Shown here: piece by piece, positions 9,950 through 19,945 of the stretch | Position numbering within the stretch: position 1 is the first letter of the stretch | How the letters are laid out: each line of letters begins with the position of its first letter | NCBI GenBank assembly: GCA_016931155.1 | Contig: JAFGFJ010000010.1 | Span: 1 to 64,000 of the forward strand | DNA length: 64,000 bases | Direction of reading: 5' to 3' | Source of the DNA: Candidatus Dojkabacteria bacterium | GTDB lineage: Bacteria > Patescibacteria > Dojkabacteria > B142 > JAFGFJ01 | Made by a program: the position numbers and the translations under genes | The notes under the pieces: model-generated | Told to the model about the DNA's origin: nothing | Databases searched by the model: none | The model's input: the letters and a program-made list of their open reading frames with translations, nothing else

Positions 9950-10975
9950 TCAAATCAACTCATATCTTGAAGCTTTTGTCTTTCCTTTTTTCTTCACCAG
10001 TTTCTTAAGAGTTAAGTCCTTCAATTCTCTCAGGATTGTATCATCGCTGACTTTCGGGAACAATGTCTTGAAATCCTGGTTTTGAATTTGATTATTGTCT
10101 TCAATAAATTTAACGATCTTTATCTGTCTGTCATTGAGAGCAACCTGCCCCACCGTCCTTCTCACTTTTACATCCCTGCTAATATCAAGGATTTTATTCT
10201 TTACTCTACCCAACTCCACCGCAAGCCCCCTTGAAAAATACTCCAGCCATCCAGTCAACTCACCCTCATCTGCACTCGCAAGTGCCTCATAGTAACCTTT
10301 TGGATCCTGATCATAATATTCCTCTAGACTGAAAAACTGCTTTATATCATATCCTTCCTGATAAAGGCTCCATGTAGAAAGAAGTCTGGCCGTCCTGCCA
10401 TTTCCTTCGATAAAAGGATGGATATTTGTAAAAACATGCTGAAGGACCCCTGCACGAAGGATCGGATGAACTTTCTTCCCTTCTGAGTTATACCAGAGAA
10501 TCACATCATCTATCTCGGCCTGAACTTCCTCCTTTCCTGGAGGTTCCATTACTACATCCTGAGTTTTTGAGCTCATTATTACTACATCCTTTTCTCTGAT
10601 CCTGCCTGCCTCACTGTCCAAAATATCGTGAAGAAGAATTTTGTTAATTTCCAGCATAAACTTACTATCAAGTTCTTTTTCTTTTTTCCCCGATATGAAC
10701 TCTACCGCTTTTCTGTAATTCAAAATTTCTTTGATATCACGCTTTCTTACAGATTCTATCCTTCTACCCTCAAGAAGATTTTTAGCTTCAGTGAAATTCA
10801 GAGCATTTCCTTCTATTGCTGTTGAATGGTGAACCTGGCGGATGACTGCATCTTCCTTGAAACGCCTCTCCCACGCAGGAACCAGAGGTGCATTTTCAAT
10901 TATCTGTTTGCTGGCCTCTATTTCAGCAATATTTTGAAGAATTGTGTTTGTAATCTGGAAATCCGGTCTATACAT
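9950..10975 (-). CDS. Fic family protein with N-terminal inhibitory helix and C-terminal winged helix
   Basis: 341 residues. The Fic core motif HPFIEGNGRTAR (about residue 187) is complete: catalytic His, an acidic residue for metal, and the GNGR anion-binding loop. It should therefore transfer AMP, or another nucleotide, to protein hydroxyls. An upstream STAIEGN motif (about residues 51-57) is the (S/T)xxxE(G/N) inhibitory signature of class II Fic proteins, which self-inhibit. The last 65 residues form a winged-helix domain starting LNDRQIKIVKFI. No antitoxin gene is needed for this class. The targets are unknown. The winged helix resembles that of the membrane protein at 11923-12294. Confidence 0.94.
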   Translation of the reverse strand: MYRPDFQITNTILQNIAEIEASKQIIENAPLVPAWERRFKEDAVIRQVHHSTAIEGNALNFTEAKNLLEGRRIESVRKRDIKEILNYRKAVEFISGKKEKELDSKFMLEINKILLHDILDSEAGRIREKDVVIMSSKTQDVVMEPPGKEEVQAEIDDVILWYNSEGKKVHPILRAGVLQHVFTNIHPFIEGNGRTARLLSTWSLYQEGYDIKQFFSLEEYYDQDPKGYYEALASADEGELTGWLEYFSRGLAVELGRVKNKILDISRDVKVRRTVGQVALNDRQIKIVKFIEDNNQIQNQDFKTLFPKVSDDTILRELKDLTLKKLVKKKGKTKASRYELI

Positions 10976-11114
10976 AAGACCATTCTAACATTCTTGAGAG
11001 ACAGGAGAAACAACCAGACATTTCCTCTAAACAGCTACAAGCACATATCACTGTACTTGAGAGAAAGATCGATTCTTCCGGTACTGACTTTCAATGTCTT
11101 AATTGACGCTTCGA

Positions 11115-11798
11115 TTACTCCCTGTTTCTCCGGTTTTGAGATGAATGATCCACTATGATATCGTATGCCTTGTTTAGTGCGCTTTTTACTATATCTTTTT
11201 TTATTACTTGATATCCTCCAACTTCTTCTACGTTTTCTCCCCTTCTACCCTCAAACGTCACTATTTGGAAATCGCCAGTCATTGCAAGTGAGGAATTGGT
11301 AATAATCCTGCCCATCATACCAAGCTTCTGATCAAAAGCTAGTGCTATACTGCAACCACAAGCATTTTTATTTATTCCTTTTCCTGATGTTCCTTGGCTT
11401 GCTTCCTGAATACCAATATCGTTGAAGCATAAATCTGGAGAATTCTGTGTTGAGGAAACAAAGTAGAACAAATAGTCAGGATCCTCATGAATCTCGTCAA
11501 ATACCTGAGAATATTCACCTGCTATTGAAAATATTTTTCTCAAAAATGAGACAGCATAATTTTGATCTTTCAGCTTTTTGTTCCTAAGATTATCGGAAAA
11601 TCCTGCTGGTGTTCTTACATAAATAACATTCCCTCTGAAATAATACTCCGTTCCATATTCATCGCAATAATCACAAGATTCATCCTCGAGAGAAAGAATA
11701 TCATCTCTAGTTGGAATCTCTTTGTGTTTTGAATCCTCTAAAAGCTCACTGAAAAAGTCCCTCAGGGAAAAATTTGGCACTTCGCCTGGAATATCCAT
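11115..11798 (-). CDS. Hypothetical protein, Cys-containing
   Basis: About 227 residues from the ATG at 11798 (MDIPGEVPNF). The frame is open 23 codons further upstream, but that part is hydrophobic and AT-rich and looks non-coding. No recognised family. Visible features are a CDYC motif near residue 45, a Cys pair CGC in the second half and a Gly/Thr-rich stretch between them, with no signal peptide or membrane segment. It lies between the Fic gene and a membrane-bound winged-helix protein, all on the minus strand with 120-140 nt gaps, so co-regulation is possible but unproven. Confidence 0.6.
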   Translation of the reverse strand: MDIPGEVPNFSLRDFFSELLEDSKHKEIPTRDDILSLEDESCDYCDEYGTEYYFRGNVIYVRTPAGFSDNLRNKKLKDQNYAVSFLRKIFSIAGEYSQVFDEIHEDPDYLFYFVSSTQNSPDLCFNDIGIQEASQGTSGKGINKNACGCSIALAFDQKLGMMGRIITNSSLAMTGDFQIVTFEGRRGENVEEVGGYQVIKKDIVKSALNKAYDIIVDHSSQNRRNRE

Positions 11799-11922
11799 TT
11801 TGTATAAAAATAAATAAGTAAATATGATATAGAACACTTTTATACCCCATACAGAATAATAAATCAATTTTTCCCTGTCTGCAGTATTTTTCTTTGCAAA
11901 AAGGATAAAAAAGGAGAGATAT

Positions 11923-12294
11923 CTAGTGAAGCTTTTTTACTTTTTTTGCAGGTACAAGTGTATAGTAACTACCTTTTGTTTTACCGTGTTGTTTGATGAT
12001 ATTCATTTGTTCCAATTCGTGAAGATCTCTTCTCAATGTACGCCTGGTCACTCCTTTTACTGCCCTTTCCAGCTCGCCGTTCGTTAGTTTATCCTTCCCG
12101 GCAAACATATTTATAATCTTCTTCTGCCTTTCATTCAATCCCAAAAGAGCTCTTCTCAAGGCTCTGCCTGTAGTATCTCCAGCTTTTTCAAATTTTTTCC
12201 AGATAGCAGTACCAACGCCAGCCACAGCAAGAGTAGCCGCAAATACCAGGAATGCTGTCTTGAATGATTTTTTTCGAAACTTAATATCAGTCAC
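11923..12294 (-). CDS. Membrane-anchored winged-helix protein
   Basis: 123 residues. A basic N-terminus is followed by one membrane segment (FLVFAATLAVAGVGTAIW, about 16-33), a short linker and a DeoR-like winged helix (about 50-110) beginning LNERQKKIINMF. The start is GTG, preceded by GGACAA as a weak ribosome site. The winged helix matches the C-terminus of the Fic protein at 9950-10975 in pattern: LN-[DE]-RQ-x-K-I at the start, and GKTK followed by SxYxL at the end. A membrane-tethered DNA-binding regulator is the simplest reading, but a protein-protein role is also possible. Confidence 0.75.
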   Translation of the reverse strand: MTDIKFRKKSFKTAFLVFAATLAVAGVGTAIWKKFEKAGDTTGRALRRALLGLNERQKKIINMFAGKDKLTNGELERAVKGVTRRTLRRDLHELEQMNIIKQHGKTKGSYYTLVPAKKVKKLH

Positions 12295-12509
12295 TTGTCC
12301 GAATTAATTTGGTTAGGCTAAGAAAGGATCAATTGGAACGTCCGAATTATGATACTACTTCAATCAAACATAAGCAACTCAGAAAAATAATAAGTAATAT
12401 TTTAATTATCGTTCCAGTCATTTGATATCATTTTTAAAATTGAAGAAGACTCTGCAGATTTGCAAACAACCAGAAAATCGGCCAATCAGGTTTGAAATAA
12501 AATGTCAAA

Positions 12510-13172
12510 TTATTCAACTACTGTAATAGTCAGTTGTACTTTTTCTAATTTTTCATCCGTTTCTCTATTCCCAATATCTTTTAGCCAAAGCTGAAGAGTT
12601 GAAATACCATGCCCGGATTGTTTTGCAGTATCCATAATTTCAGCTAGTGAGATGGATGGTACAATCTTGCCATCAGAACCAAGCATCCCTCTGTCAGTAC
12701 ATCGACAGTTTGAATTGTGACAATATTTATTCGAATCCACAACTTCGAATGAGACATCAGCAACATTTGGATTTGATACACTGAGTAGAACTTTATCAGG
12801 ATCACAATTTTTCAGTACAAAATCGAATACCCTGTCAAAATTCACAACGACAAATGCATTGTCTATAAATATATTTGGAGAAAAAGCCACAGTCGCTCTA
12901 CATTGTCCATGATCATTTACCAATCTGGTTCTAACATAAGCTTCCCTACACTCTTTCTCGCCCTTTTCATTTAATACATCTCCTGTCTGAAGTCTATCGC
13001 CCGGAATATAGCTTACACCTTTAACAATTGCACCCATAATGTGGGACAATATCCTTGGAGTAGATGTTCTCTCGGGAGTAATATCGGGAGTAATAACAGT
13101 ACCTTCACTTAATTCTACTGGTATACTCAAATCCCCACTGCTTGATAGCTGTTCACCTTTACCTAAAGGCAT
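12510..13172 (-). CDS. Hypothetical protein
   Basis: 220 residues, ATG start, no family recognised. Soluble and beta-rich in character. The middle holds a Cys/His cluster (YCHNSNCRCTDRG, about residues 152-164) that could bind a metal. A -10 box TATAAT lies upstream near 13220. It shares a few short patterns with the 11115-11798 protein (YVRT, VFD followed by DPD), too little to claim homology. A 166-nt gap separates it from polA. Confidence 0.6.
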   Translation of the reverse strand: MPLGKGEQLSSSGDLSIPVELSEGTVITPDITPERTSTPRILSHIMGAIVKGVSYIPGDRLQTGDVLNEKGEKECREAYVRTRLVNDHGQCRATVAFSPNIFIDNAFVVVNFDRVFDFVLKNCDPDKVLLSVSNPNVADVSFEVVDSNKYCHNSNCRCTDRGMLGSDGKIVPSISLAEIMDTAKQSGHGISTLQLWLKDIGNRETDEKLEKVQLTITVVE

Positions 13173-13338
13173 AAATGATGTGATAAAAAATATTGATTGG
13201 GCAATTGATAGTGCTGGATTATATCACCGGACAAAGTCATCTTCAATGCTTTAGGTAACACTTTCCATCTATCTAAAAATCTACAGGCTTCTCCCATAGA
13301 TTTATAATCCGTTACACTAATAGATTATTTACTTCAAA

Positions 13339-16176
13339 TCAGCTCTTAAGCTCAGCCCAGTTTTTTCCAAATCCAACATCCACCGCCATTGGCACATCAA
13401 GTTTTGCACATTCCATCATTATCTTTTCAATTGTCTCAATAACCCCTTTATATTTTTTATCCTCCATCAAAATTTCCTTCTTTGACTCACCTTGAACTTC
13501 AAAAACAAGTTCATCGTGCACCTGCAAAATCATCTTTATATTTGTATTTTTTGTGAATTCGTCAATTTCTATCATTGCCATTTTTATCTGGTCGGCAGCT
13601 GTTCCCTGAATCGGGAAATTTATTACCTCCCTTTCTGTTGCAGATCTTATCCGGAAATTGGGAGACATAAGTCCAGAAGTCTCCCGCCTTCTTCCATACA
13701 AAGTTTCTACAAAACCTTTTTTCCCCACTTCATTGAGTAGCCTGTCAAAATAGTCCCTTACCCCGGGATAAGTTTCAAAATATGTATTTATAAATTCCTG
13801 TGCCAATTCTCTTTCAATCTTCAGTCTGTCAGAAAGTCCAAATGCTGAGATTCCGTATATCACACTGAAATTAATCGTCTTCCCACTTGATCTTTCCTCT
13901 CTCGTCACGTCTTTCAAATCCTTGTTGAAAATTTTTGATGCAGTAAGAGCATGTACATCAACACCATTTTTGTAAGCCTCTTCCAGTGCTTTATCTTTAG
14001 TAAGGTGAGCAAGTATTCGGAGCTCCTGTTGTGAATAGTCAAATGCTATAAGAATATTCTTATTGTCCGCAACAAAGGATTTCCTGATCTCCTGACCAAT
14101 GTTTGTTGCAACAGGAATATTTTGTAGATTAGGATTTGTTGAAGAAAGCCTGCCGGTTGAGGCAATCGTCTGATTGTAGGAGGTATGAATCCTGCCTGTA
14201 TGTTTATTTACACAATCAATCAAAGCATCAGTATATGTTGAATTCAATTTCGAAAGTTCGCGATAATCAAGTAGCTTTGGAACCATCGGATGGGACTCTT
14301 TATAGTCACGAAGTATCCGCTCATCTGTCGAGTATCCACCCGTCTTTGTTTTCTTTCCTCCAGGGAGCCCCAATTCCTCAAAAAGTACCTGCCCCACTTG
14401 CTTTGGAGATTCGATATTAAATTCATGCCCCACATCCTTAAAAATACTTTCCCTTAACTTTGCAATACTTTCTTCCAATGTCCTTTTAAAATTCTTTAGA
14501 TAGTCTTTATTGAGTTTCACCCCGTTTCTCTCCATTCTCAAAAGCACCTTGGTGGTGGGCATCTCAATATCATAAAAGAGCCGGGTCTGATTCCACCCAT
14601 CTTTGCCGGATTTCTGGGAGAGCTCATTTACAAACTTTTTATAAAGCTTCCATGTCGCATCAGCATCGGCACATGCATAGTACCCAAGAGTTTCCAGATC
14701 CACATTTTTGATATCAAAATCTCTCGCCCTGGAAGAAAAAACGCTTTCAAAATCTTCAAGCTCCATCCCGAGATGGTTGAATGCCAGATCTTTAAGACCG
14801 TTTCTTCCATTCCCACCAGATAGCACATAATTTGCAATCATGGTATCAAAATAGACTCCTTTAAGGGTTATCCCAAAGTTTTCTAAAATGTGCATATCAT
14901 ATTTAATATTATGAGCAATTTTTTTGATCTTTTGATTTTCAAAGATTTTCTTGAGCTTCCTCTTTATTTCAGGAGTAATGAGTTTGACAGGAAGATAAAA
15001 TGCCTCATTTTCCGTAAAACAGAAAGACATTCCTACTACTTTGGCTTCCATAAAGTCCAGGGATGTTGTTTCAGTATCAAATGCATACTTCTCTTGTGTA
15101 GAAAGGTTTGAGATAAATTTTCCCACACCCTTTTTCGAGAGGATTATATACCCTTGCCTGGAAGAATTATTTACGGGTTTCTCTCTATCCCTGTCTTCTT
15201 TTGGAAAGATCTCCATCCCCGTAAACATACTATGCTGAAAGGCCTCTGCCCTCATTCCCACTCTTTCCTTTTCTTTGGTATTTTCTTCTTCCCCATTTTT
15301 ACTTTTTGGAAGTTTTACAAGAAGTGACCTGAATTCAAGCTCTTGAAATAATTTTTTAACCTCAGAAATATTGTAATCCTGAAGCTCTGCCTCTCTTAAA
15401 TCAAATTCAATTGGGACATTTCTATCTATTGTAGCCAGCATTTTACTAAGTTCTGCTTGTTCAATCCCTTCCTGTAATTTCTTCTTAAGCCCTACTGGCT
15501 CTACTTTTTCAATGTTCTTGTAAATATTATCCAAATGTCCGAATTTAGTTATAAGGTCGGTAGCACCTTTATCTCCAATCCCCTTTACTCCGGGAATATT
15601 ATCTGATGGATCTCCTTTCAAGGCTTTGAAATCAACAACAAAATCGGGACCGAAACCCATCTTTTCTTTTACCTCTTCAGCAGTATACAACTGCGACTGA
15701 CTGAAACTCCCGCCTGACATATAAACCTTTGTATCGTTATCAACCAGCTGAAAAATGTCTTTATCGCCGGTTACTATTATTTTTTCATACTTCCCTCCGT
15801 TGAATTTTTCGACGATTGTCCCGATTACGTCATCAGCTTCAAAACCTTCAACTTCAAGAATTGGAATATTAAAGGCTTTTACAATTTCTTTTACTCTTGG
15901 AAACTGATTTCTAAGTTCTGTATCAACTTCTGGTCTCTGCGCTTTATAATTTGCATACTGACTGAGCCTCACCGTAGGTTTCCTGTCAAAAGCGGCAACA
16001 ACATACTCAGGATGAAATTTTTCCAGAACTTCGAGAAGCAGCTTTGTAAAACCGTAAACGGCATTCACCTGCTCACCTTTTGTTGTTGCAATGTTTGGGG
16101 GAAACGCATGATATGCACGATGAACCAATGCGTGGGAATCGATAAGAAGAATTGTACCCCTCAAGCCTTTTGCCAT
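13339..16176 (-). CDS. polA: DNA polymerase I
   Basis: 945 residues with three domains in the usual order. First comes the 5'-3' flap exonuclease (1-290, with Asp clusters such as EADDVIGT and TGDKDIFQLV). Next is the 3'-5' proofreading exonuclease (about 345-540), with the catalytic AFDTETTSLDF intact, so proofreading should be active, unlike in many Gram-positive and Thermus enzymes. Last is the polymerase, with motif A (AFDYSQQELRILAH), motif B (GKTINFSVIYG) and motif C (QVHDELVFE). It fills gaps and removes primers in replication and repair. It follows ftsH by 14 nt but has its own TATAAT five bases before ATG, so a leaderless mRNA is likely. Confidence 0.98.
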   Translation of the reverse strand: MAKGLRGTILLIDSHALVHRAYHAFPPNIATTKGEQVNAVYGFTKLLLEVLEKFHPEYVVAAFDRKPTVRLSQYANYKAQRPEVDTELRNQFPRVKEIVKAFNIPILEVEGFEADDVIGTIVEKFNGGKYEKIIVTGDKDIFQLVDNDTKVYMSGGSFSQSQLYTAEEVKEKMGFGPDFVVDFKALKGDPSDNIPGVKGIGDKGATDLITKFGHLDNIYKNIEKVEPVGLKKKLQEGIEQAELSKMLATIDRNVPIEFDLREAELQDYNISEVKKLFQELEFRSLLVKLPKSKNGEEENTKEKERVGMRAEAFQHSMFTGMEIFPKEDRDREKPVNNSSRQGYIILSKKGVGKFISNLSTQEKYAFDTETTSLDFMEAKVVGMSFCFTENEAFYLPVKLITPEIKRKLKKIFENQKIKKIAHNIKYDMHILENFGITLKGVYFDTMIANYVLSGGNGRNGLKDLAFNHLGMELEDFESVFSSRARDFDIKNVDLETLGYYACADADATWKLYKKFVNELSQKSGKDGWNQTRLFYDIEMPTTKVLLRMERNGVKLNKDYLKNFKRTLEESIAKLRESIFKDVGHEFNIESPKQVGQVLFEELGLPGGKKTKTGGYSTDERILRDYKESHPMVPKLLDYRELSKLNSTYTDALIDCVNKHTGRIHTSYNQTIASTGRLSSTNPNLQNIPVATNIGQEIRKSFVADNKNILIAFDYSQQELRILAHLTKDKALEEAYKNGVDVHALTASKIFNKDLKDVTREERSSGKTINFSVIYGISAFGLSDRLKIERELAQEFINTYFETYPGVRDYFDRLLNEVGKKGFVETLYGRRRETSGLMSPNFRIRSATEREVINFPIQGTAADQIKMAMIEIDEFTKNTNIKMILQVHDELVFEVQGESKKEILMEDKKYKGVIETIEKIMMECAKLDVPMAVDVGFGKNWAELKS

Positions 16177-16181
16177 ACAAA

Positions 16182-16187
16182 ATTATA
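16182..16187 (-). promoter_or_regulatory. -10 box of polA, five bases before ATG
   Basis: TATAAT (16187-16182), TTTGT, then ATG at 16176. It lies between the ftsH stop and the polA start. Confidence 0.55.
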
Positions 16188-16190
16188 CGG

Positions 16191-18467
16191 CTATTTGATC
16201 AAAGCCTCAAATTCTTCACTTTCAATCACTTCTCTTTCAAGGAGAAACTTGACCAGTTTGTTAAGCTTGGCTTTGTGCTTGATTATTATTGCTTTTGCTT
16301 CCGAATACGCCTCATTAATAATTCTCTTAACTTCTGCATCTATTTGATTTGCTGTTTCTTCCGAATAGTCCCTCTGCTCACCATATCCATACCCGAGATA
16401 CTGAAGCTCGTTTGATTCACCATATTTCACAAGACCAAGTTTTTTGCTCATTCCAAACCTTTTTATCATATTTCTAGCAATTGAAGTTGCCTTTTCAATG
16501 TCGTTTGAAGCTCCACTTGTCACATCTTTATAAATAATCTCTTCAGCTGCTCTTCCTCCCATCAACACCTTAAGCCTTGACATCATTTCTTCTTCAGTCT
16601 GCTGAAGCTTATCTTCCTGGGGAAGTTGCATTGTGCTTCCGAGTGAAAGCCCTCTTGATATTATGGTAATACGATGCACCGGATCCGATTTTGGAGTATA
16701 TTTTGCAACAAGAGCGTGCCCTGCCTCATGATATGCAGTCATCTTCAGTTCTTCCTCTGTTCTCTTTCTCTTCTTTTCAGGTCCAAGAGAAACTTTTGTT
16801 GCCGCCTCTTCTATATCATGAGAATTAACTTCCTGTCTGTTAGCTTTTGCAGTAATAATTGCAGCTTCATTCAGCATATTTTCAAGATCAGCTCCCGAAA
16901 AGCCTACAGTTCTTTTTGCAACCCTTTCGAGGTCTACATCTTTTGCAAGAGGCTTATTCTCAGAATGGATTTTTAAAATCTGTTTTCTTCCTTCGATATC
17001 AGGAAGATCAAGAACAATCCTTCTATCAAACCTGCCCGGTCTCAAAATGGCCGGATCAAGAACATCTGGTCTGTTTGTAGCGGCAATTACAATAACTTCT
17101 GTGTTTTTCTCAAATCCATCCATTTCAACAAGTATTTGATTTAATGTCTGCTCAGTGGTGCTTGACTGGATGGTAGTTCCTCTCTTCCTGGCGAGTGCGT
17201 CAATTTCGTCGATAAATATAAGTGCAGGTGCCGCTTTTTTTGCTTTAGCAAAAAGGTCACGAACCCTTGAGGCTCCGGCTCCAACAAGCATTTCTTCAAA
17301 TTCTGCCCCAGACGTATGAAAAAATGGAACACCAGCTTCTCCTGCAATTGCTCTTGCTAATAGCGTTTTTCCCGTTCCAGGAGATCCAACCATAAGGACT
17401 CCCTTAGGGATCCTAGCCCCCATTTTCAAAAACTTTGCGGGGTGTTTTAAGAACATAACAATTTCATTCAGCTCCTCCTTCGCTTCATCAACTCCAGCAA
17501 CATCCTCAAAGGTTACTTCAGGCTTTCTTCCAAAAAACATCCTCGCCCTGCTTTCGCCGAACTGCGAAAGCTTGCTGCCTGAACCTTGTATTCCTCTAAT
17601 AAGGAAAAATGCAATAAGGACAAGTCCCAAAAGACTGATCAAAGAAACTATATCACCCCATGGAATCTTCGTTGTCTGCACCGAATTAATCTGAACATTA
17701 ATTGAGTCAAATGATATTCCCTCGTCCTGCAAAAATCTTGCAAAATCCTCTGTAAAATTTGTATTTACATACTCTCTTGAAAAATTTTTCGTATTGAGAA
17801 GAGCATAAGTATTTCCCTCCAGTATCCAGACATCAGAAATTCCACCATTTCGAAACACTGACTTTATTTCTTCAACAGAAGAATCTTTACTGGCACTTTT
17901 TAGAAAATATACTTTTGCTGAAAGATTCGAGATATTCAATCCTTTTTCGTTCAAACCGCTCCGAAATTTCTCTTCATCGATCTCTCTCACCAGATAGTCC
18001 TCACCATTTTTTTTGAGTCTTTTGCCTATGATAAAATCGTTGCCGACTACAATTTCCGTAACGTCCTTACTGTCATCTCCTTTAAATGCGTTGATAACAT
18101 CATTGAATGTTGGCGGTTTAATCAAGGTAGAAAATTCATCAAAGGAAATCTCCTTGAATTCCCCCTCTTTCACTGTATCTGCATTTTCAAGGTCAGAAAT
18201 ATCAACAGTACCTTCTACCTGAAAAATAAATTTTGATAGCCCGACTGCCTTTCTATCATCCCTGATATCCATAACCGCATATTTATTGTTTTTCAAATTT
18301 GCCTCAAATTCACTTATAGTAATCTCATCGCCCAAATTATTTTCTTGCGATCTTGTATACATCCCCAGACCGATAAATCCAAAGAAAATCAAAACTGAAA
18401 TGATGAACATGGGACTGATTCTAATCCTAAGTGTTTTCATCCTGTTGTTGTTTTTTTTGTAATCCAT
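16191..18467 (-). CDS. ftsH: ATP-dependent zinc metalloprotease FtsH
   Basis: 758 residues. A first membrane helix (about 16-34) is followed by an extracytoplasmic region of over 200 residues, longer than in E. coli FtsH, and a second helix (about 270-290). Then come the AAA+ domain with Walker A GSPGTGKT (about 358), Walker B (ALIFIDEIDALA) and SRH (TNRPDVLDPAILRPGRFDR), and the protease domain with zinc motif HEAGH (about 578). It degrades membrane and short-lived proteins. The start could be ATG at 18467 or nine codons later (MKTLRIR). tRNA-Met lies 25 nt upstream on the same strand, so the two may share a transcript. Confidence 0.98.
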   Translation of the reverse strand: MDYKKNNNRMKTLRIRISPMFIISVLIFFGFIGLGMYTRSQENNLGDEITISEFEANLKNNKYAVMDIRDDRKAVGLSKFIFQVEGTVDISDLENADTVKEGEFKEISFDEFSTLIKPPTFNDVINAFKGDDSKDVTEIVVGNDFIIGKRLKKNGEDYLVREIDEEKFRSGLNEKGLNISNLSAKVYFLKSASKDSSVEEIKSVFRNGGISDVWILEGNTYALLNTKNFSREYVNTNFTEDFARFLQDEGISFDSINVQINSVQTTKIPWGDIVSLISLLGLVLIAFFLIRGIQGSGSKLSQFGESRARMFFGRKPEVTFEDVAGVDEAKEELNEIVMFLKHPAKFLKMGARIPKGVLMVGSPGTGKTLLARAIAGEAGVPFFHTSGAEFEEMLVGAGASRVRDLFAKAKKAAPALIFIDEIDALARKRGTTIQSSTTEQTLNQILVEMDGFEKNTEVIVIAATNRPDVLDPAILRPGRFDRRIVLDLPDIEGRKQILKIHSENKPLAKDVDLERVAKRTVGFSGADLENMLNEAAIITAKANRQEVNSHDIEEAATKVSLGPEKKRKRTEEELKMTAYHEAGHALVAKYTPKSDPVHRITIISRGLSLGSTMQLPQEDKLQQTEEEMMSRLKVLMGGRAAEEIIYKDVTSGASNDIEKATSIARNMIKRFGMSKKLGLVKYGESNELQYLGYGYGEQRDYSEETANQIDAEVKRIINEAYSEAKAIIIKHKAKLNKLVKFLLEREVIESEEFEALIK

Positions 18468-18492
18468 AAAATTTCTGCAGAAATAATATCGA

Positions 18493-18569
18493 TGGTAGCA
18501 AGGGTGGGGATCGAACCCACGACCTCGGGCTTATGAGTCCCGCGCTCTAACCAACTGAGCTACCTTGCT
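18493..18569 (-). tRNA. tRNA-Met (elongator, anticodon CAT)
   Basis: Acceptor AGCAAGG / CCTTGCT with encoded ACCA, D arm and T arm regular, loop CTCATAA. The first acceptor pair is A-T, so it is not the initiator. The anticodon stem closes with an A-G mismatch (31-39). Confidence 0.95.
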
Positions 18570-18683
18570 TCAATCGTGGAACCCAAGAATTATACACTAG
18601 TAAGTGCATATGAAGAAAGAATTTTACTGCGGTCAATCACAGGCAACCCCAAACTCACCGAATAAATCAGCAATACCGGCGTT

Positions 18684-19715
18684 TCAAACATTCAGTTGAT
18701 TTCTGATCCCAAGAGTTTCATAAACCTCAGTCATCGTCTTTTTAGAGATTTCCCCCGCTTTCTCCGCTCCTTTTTCCAGGATTTCTCTAACCAGATCCAG
18801 ATTATTTTCAAGCTCTTTTCTTCTCTTTCTTGCAGGATCAAAAAGCCTCATATGCGCCGTAAAAAGCCTATCCTTCACCTCGACATCTCCAACTTTCCCC
18901 TCTCTATACCTCTTTTTCAAGTCTTCTACTTCGGATTTGTCGTCATTTATCAAGTCGTGATATTGAAAAACAGGATTTCCTTCCACCTTTCCTGGATCCG
19001 TTGATTTTTTCCTGTTTGGATCTGTATACGAACTCATTATCTGCTTCTTTATTAAGCTTTCATCCTCAAAAATTCCAATTATATTTCCAAGACTTTTACT
19101 CATTTTCCTTTTTCCGTCCGTCCCGACTATTTTTCCTGTCTCTTTCGAAATAACCGCCTCAGGAAGCGGAAAAATCTCTTTCCCATAGGCTTTATTGAAG
19201 CTTTCCGCCATATCTCTTGTTATCTCTACATGCTGTCTCTGATCCTCACCAACAGGAACACCATCAGGCTTGTAAAGAAGAATATCCGCCGCCATAAGAA
19301 TTGGGTAATTGAAAAGGCCCATATTTATAGAGTCCTGATTTGTACCTTTTTGAAGTTTGTCTTTGAATGCGTGCATCCTTTTCATATGCCCGTAAGAAAT
19401 ATAGTTTCCCAGAACAACGGTCAGAAGTGAATGCTCAGGAACATCCGACTGCCTGAAGAATGTAGCTTTATCCGGATCGAGTCCAAGAGCAAGGTAATCC
19501 AGAACCACATTTGTTATGTTACCTTTTAGCTCTTCGCTGTTATGAACAGTGGTAAGTGCATGCAAATCAGCAATGAAAAGAAATGCGCCACCGGAGTTTT
19601 CCTGAAGCTCAATTGCAGGCTTTGCCATGCCAAAGTAGTTTCCGATATGCATGGAAGAGCCACTCGGAGTTATTCCGGAAACTACACGATAATTTCCACT
19701 CTTTATTTTATCCAT
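18684..19715 (-). CDS. trpS: Tryptophanyl-tRNA synthetase
   Basis: 343 residues, the usual bacterial TrpRS length. The class I signatures are present: HIGN in GSSMHIGNYFGM (about residue 22) and KMSKS in KRKMSKSLGNI (about 205). GEDQRQHVE is typical of TrpRS. It charges tRNA-Trp with tryptophan in the cytosol. The start ATG has no Shine-Dalgarno, but a 183-nt stretch separates it from a complete T-box terminator module, so expression should depend on uncharged tRNA. Confidence 0.97.
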   Translation of the reverse strand: MDKIKSGNYRVVSGITPSGSSMHIGNYFGMAKPAIELQENSGGAFLFIADLHALTTVHNSEELKGNITNVVLDYLALGLDPDKATFFRQSDVPEHSLLTVVLGNYISYGHMKRMHAFKDKLQKGTNQDSINMGLFNYPILMAADILLYKPDGVPVGEDQRQHVEITRDMAESFNKAYGKEIFPLPEAVISKETGKIVGTDGKRKMSKSLGNIIGIFEDESLIKKQIMSSYTDPNRKKSTDPGKVEGNPVFQYHDLINDDKSEVEDLKKRYREGKVGDVEVKDRLFTAHMRLFDPARKRRKELENNLDLVREILEKGAEKAGEISKKTMTEVYETLGIRNQLNV

Positions 19716-19897
19716 TTTATTTTTGTTTTAATTTAATTAAGAATTTGTCCGGTCATTCTGATACTCTTTTACTCATTTTGACACAGTGGAGCTTTGATAA
19801 TACTTGACTGACTCCGCCTTTCTTTTGTCCGCAAGTCTATAGCCGGTCAGATTTTATCAATAATTTTTCTACTCGCAATCTTGTCAAAATTAGAGTC

Positions 19898-19945
19898 AAA
19901 AAAAGACCCTTGAAAATCCCCGAACTTCGGAAATTTTCAAGGGTC
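19898..19945 (-). terminator. Terminator of the trpS T-box leader
   Basis: Hairpin GACCCTTGAAAAT / ATTTTCAAGGGTC with a GC-rich loop and seven T on the minus strand. Its 5' arm overlaps the antiterminator. Confidence 0.88.
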
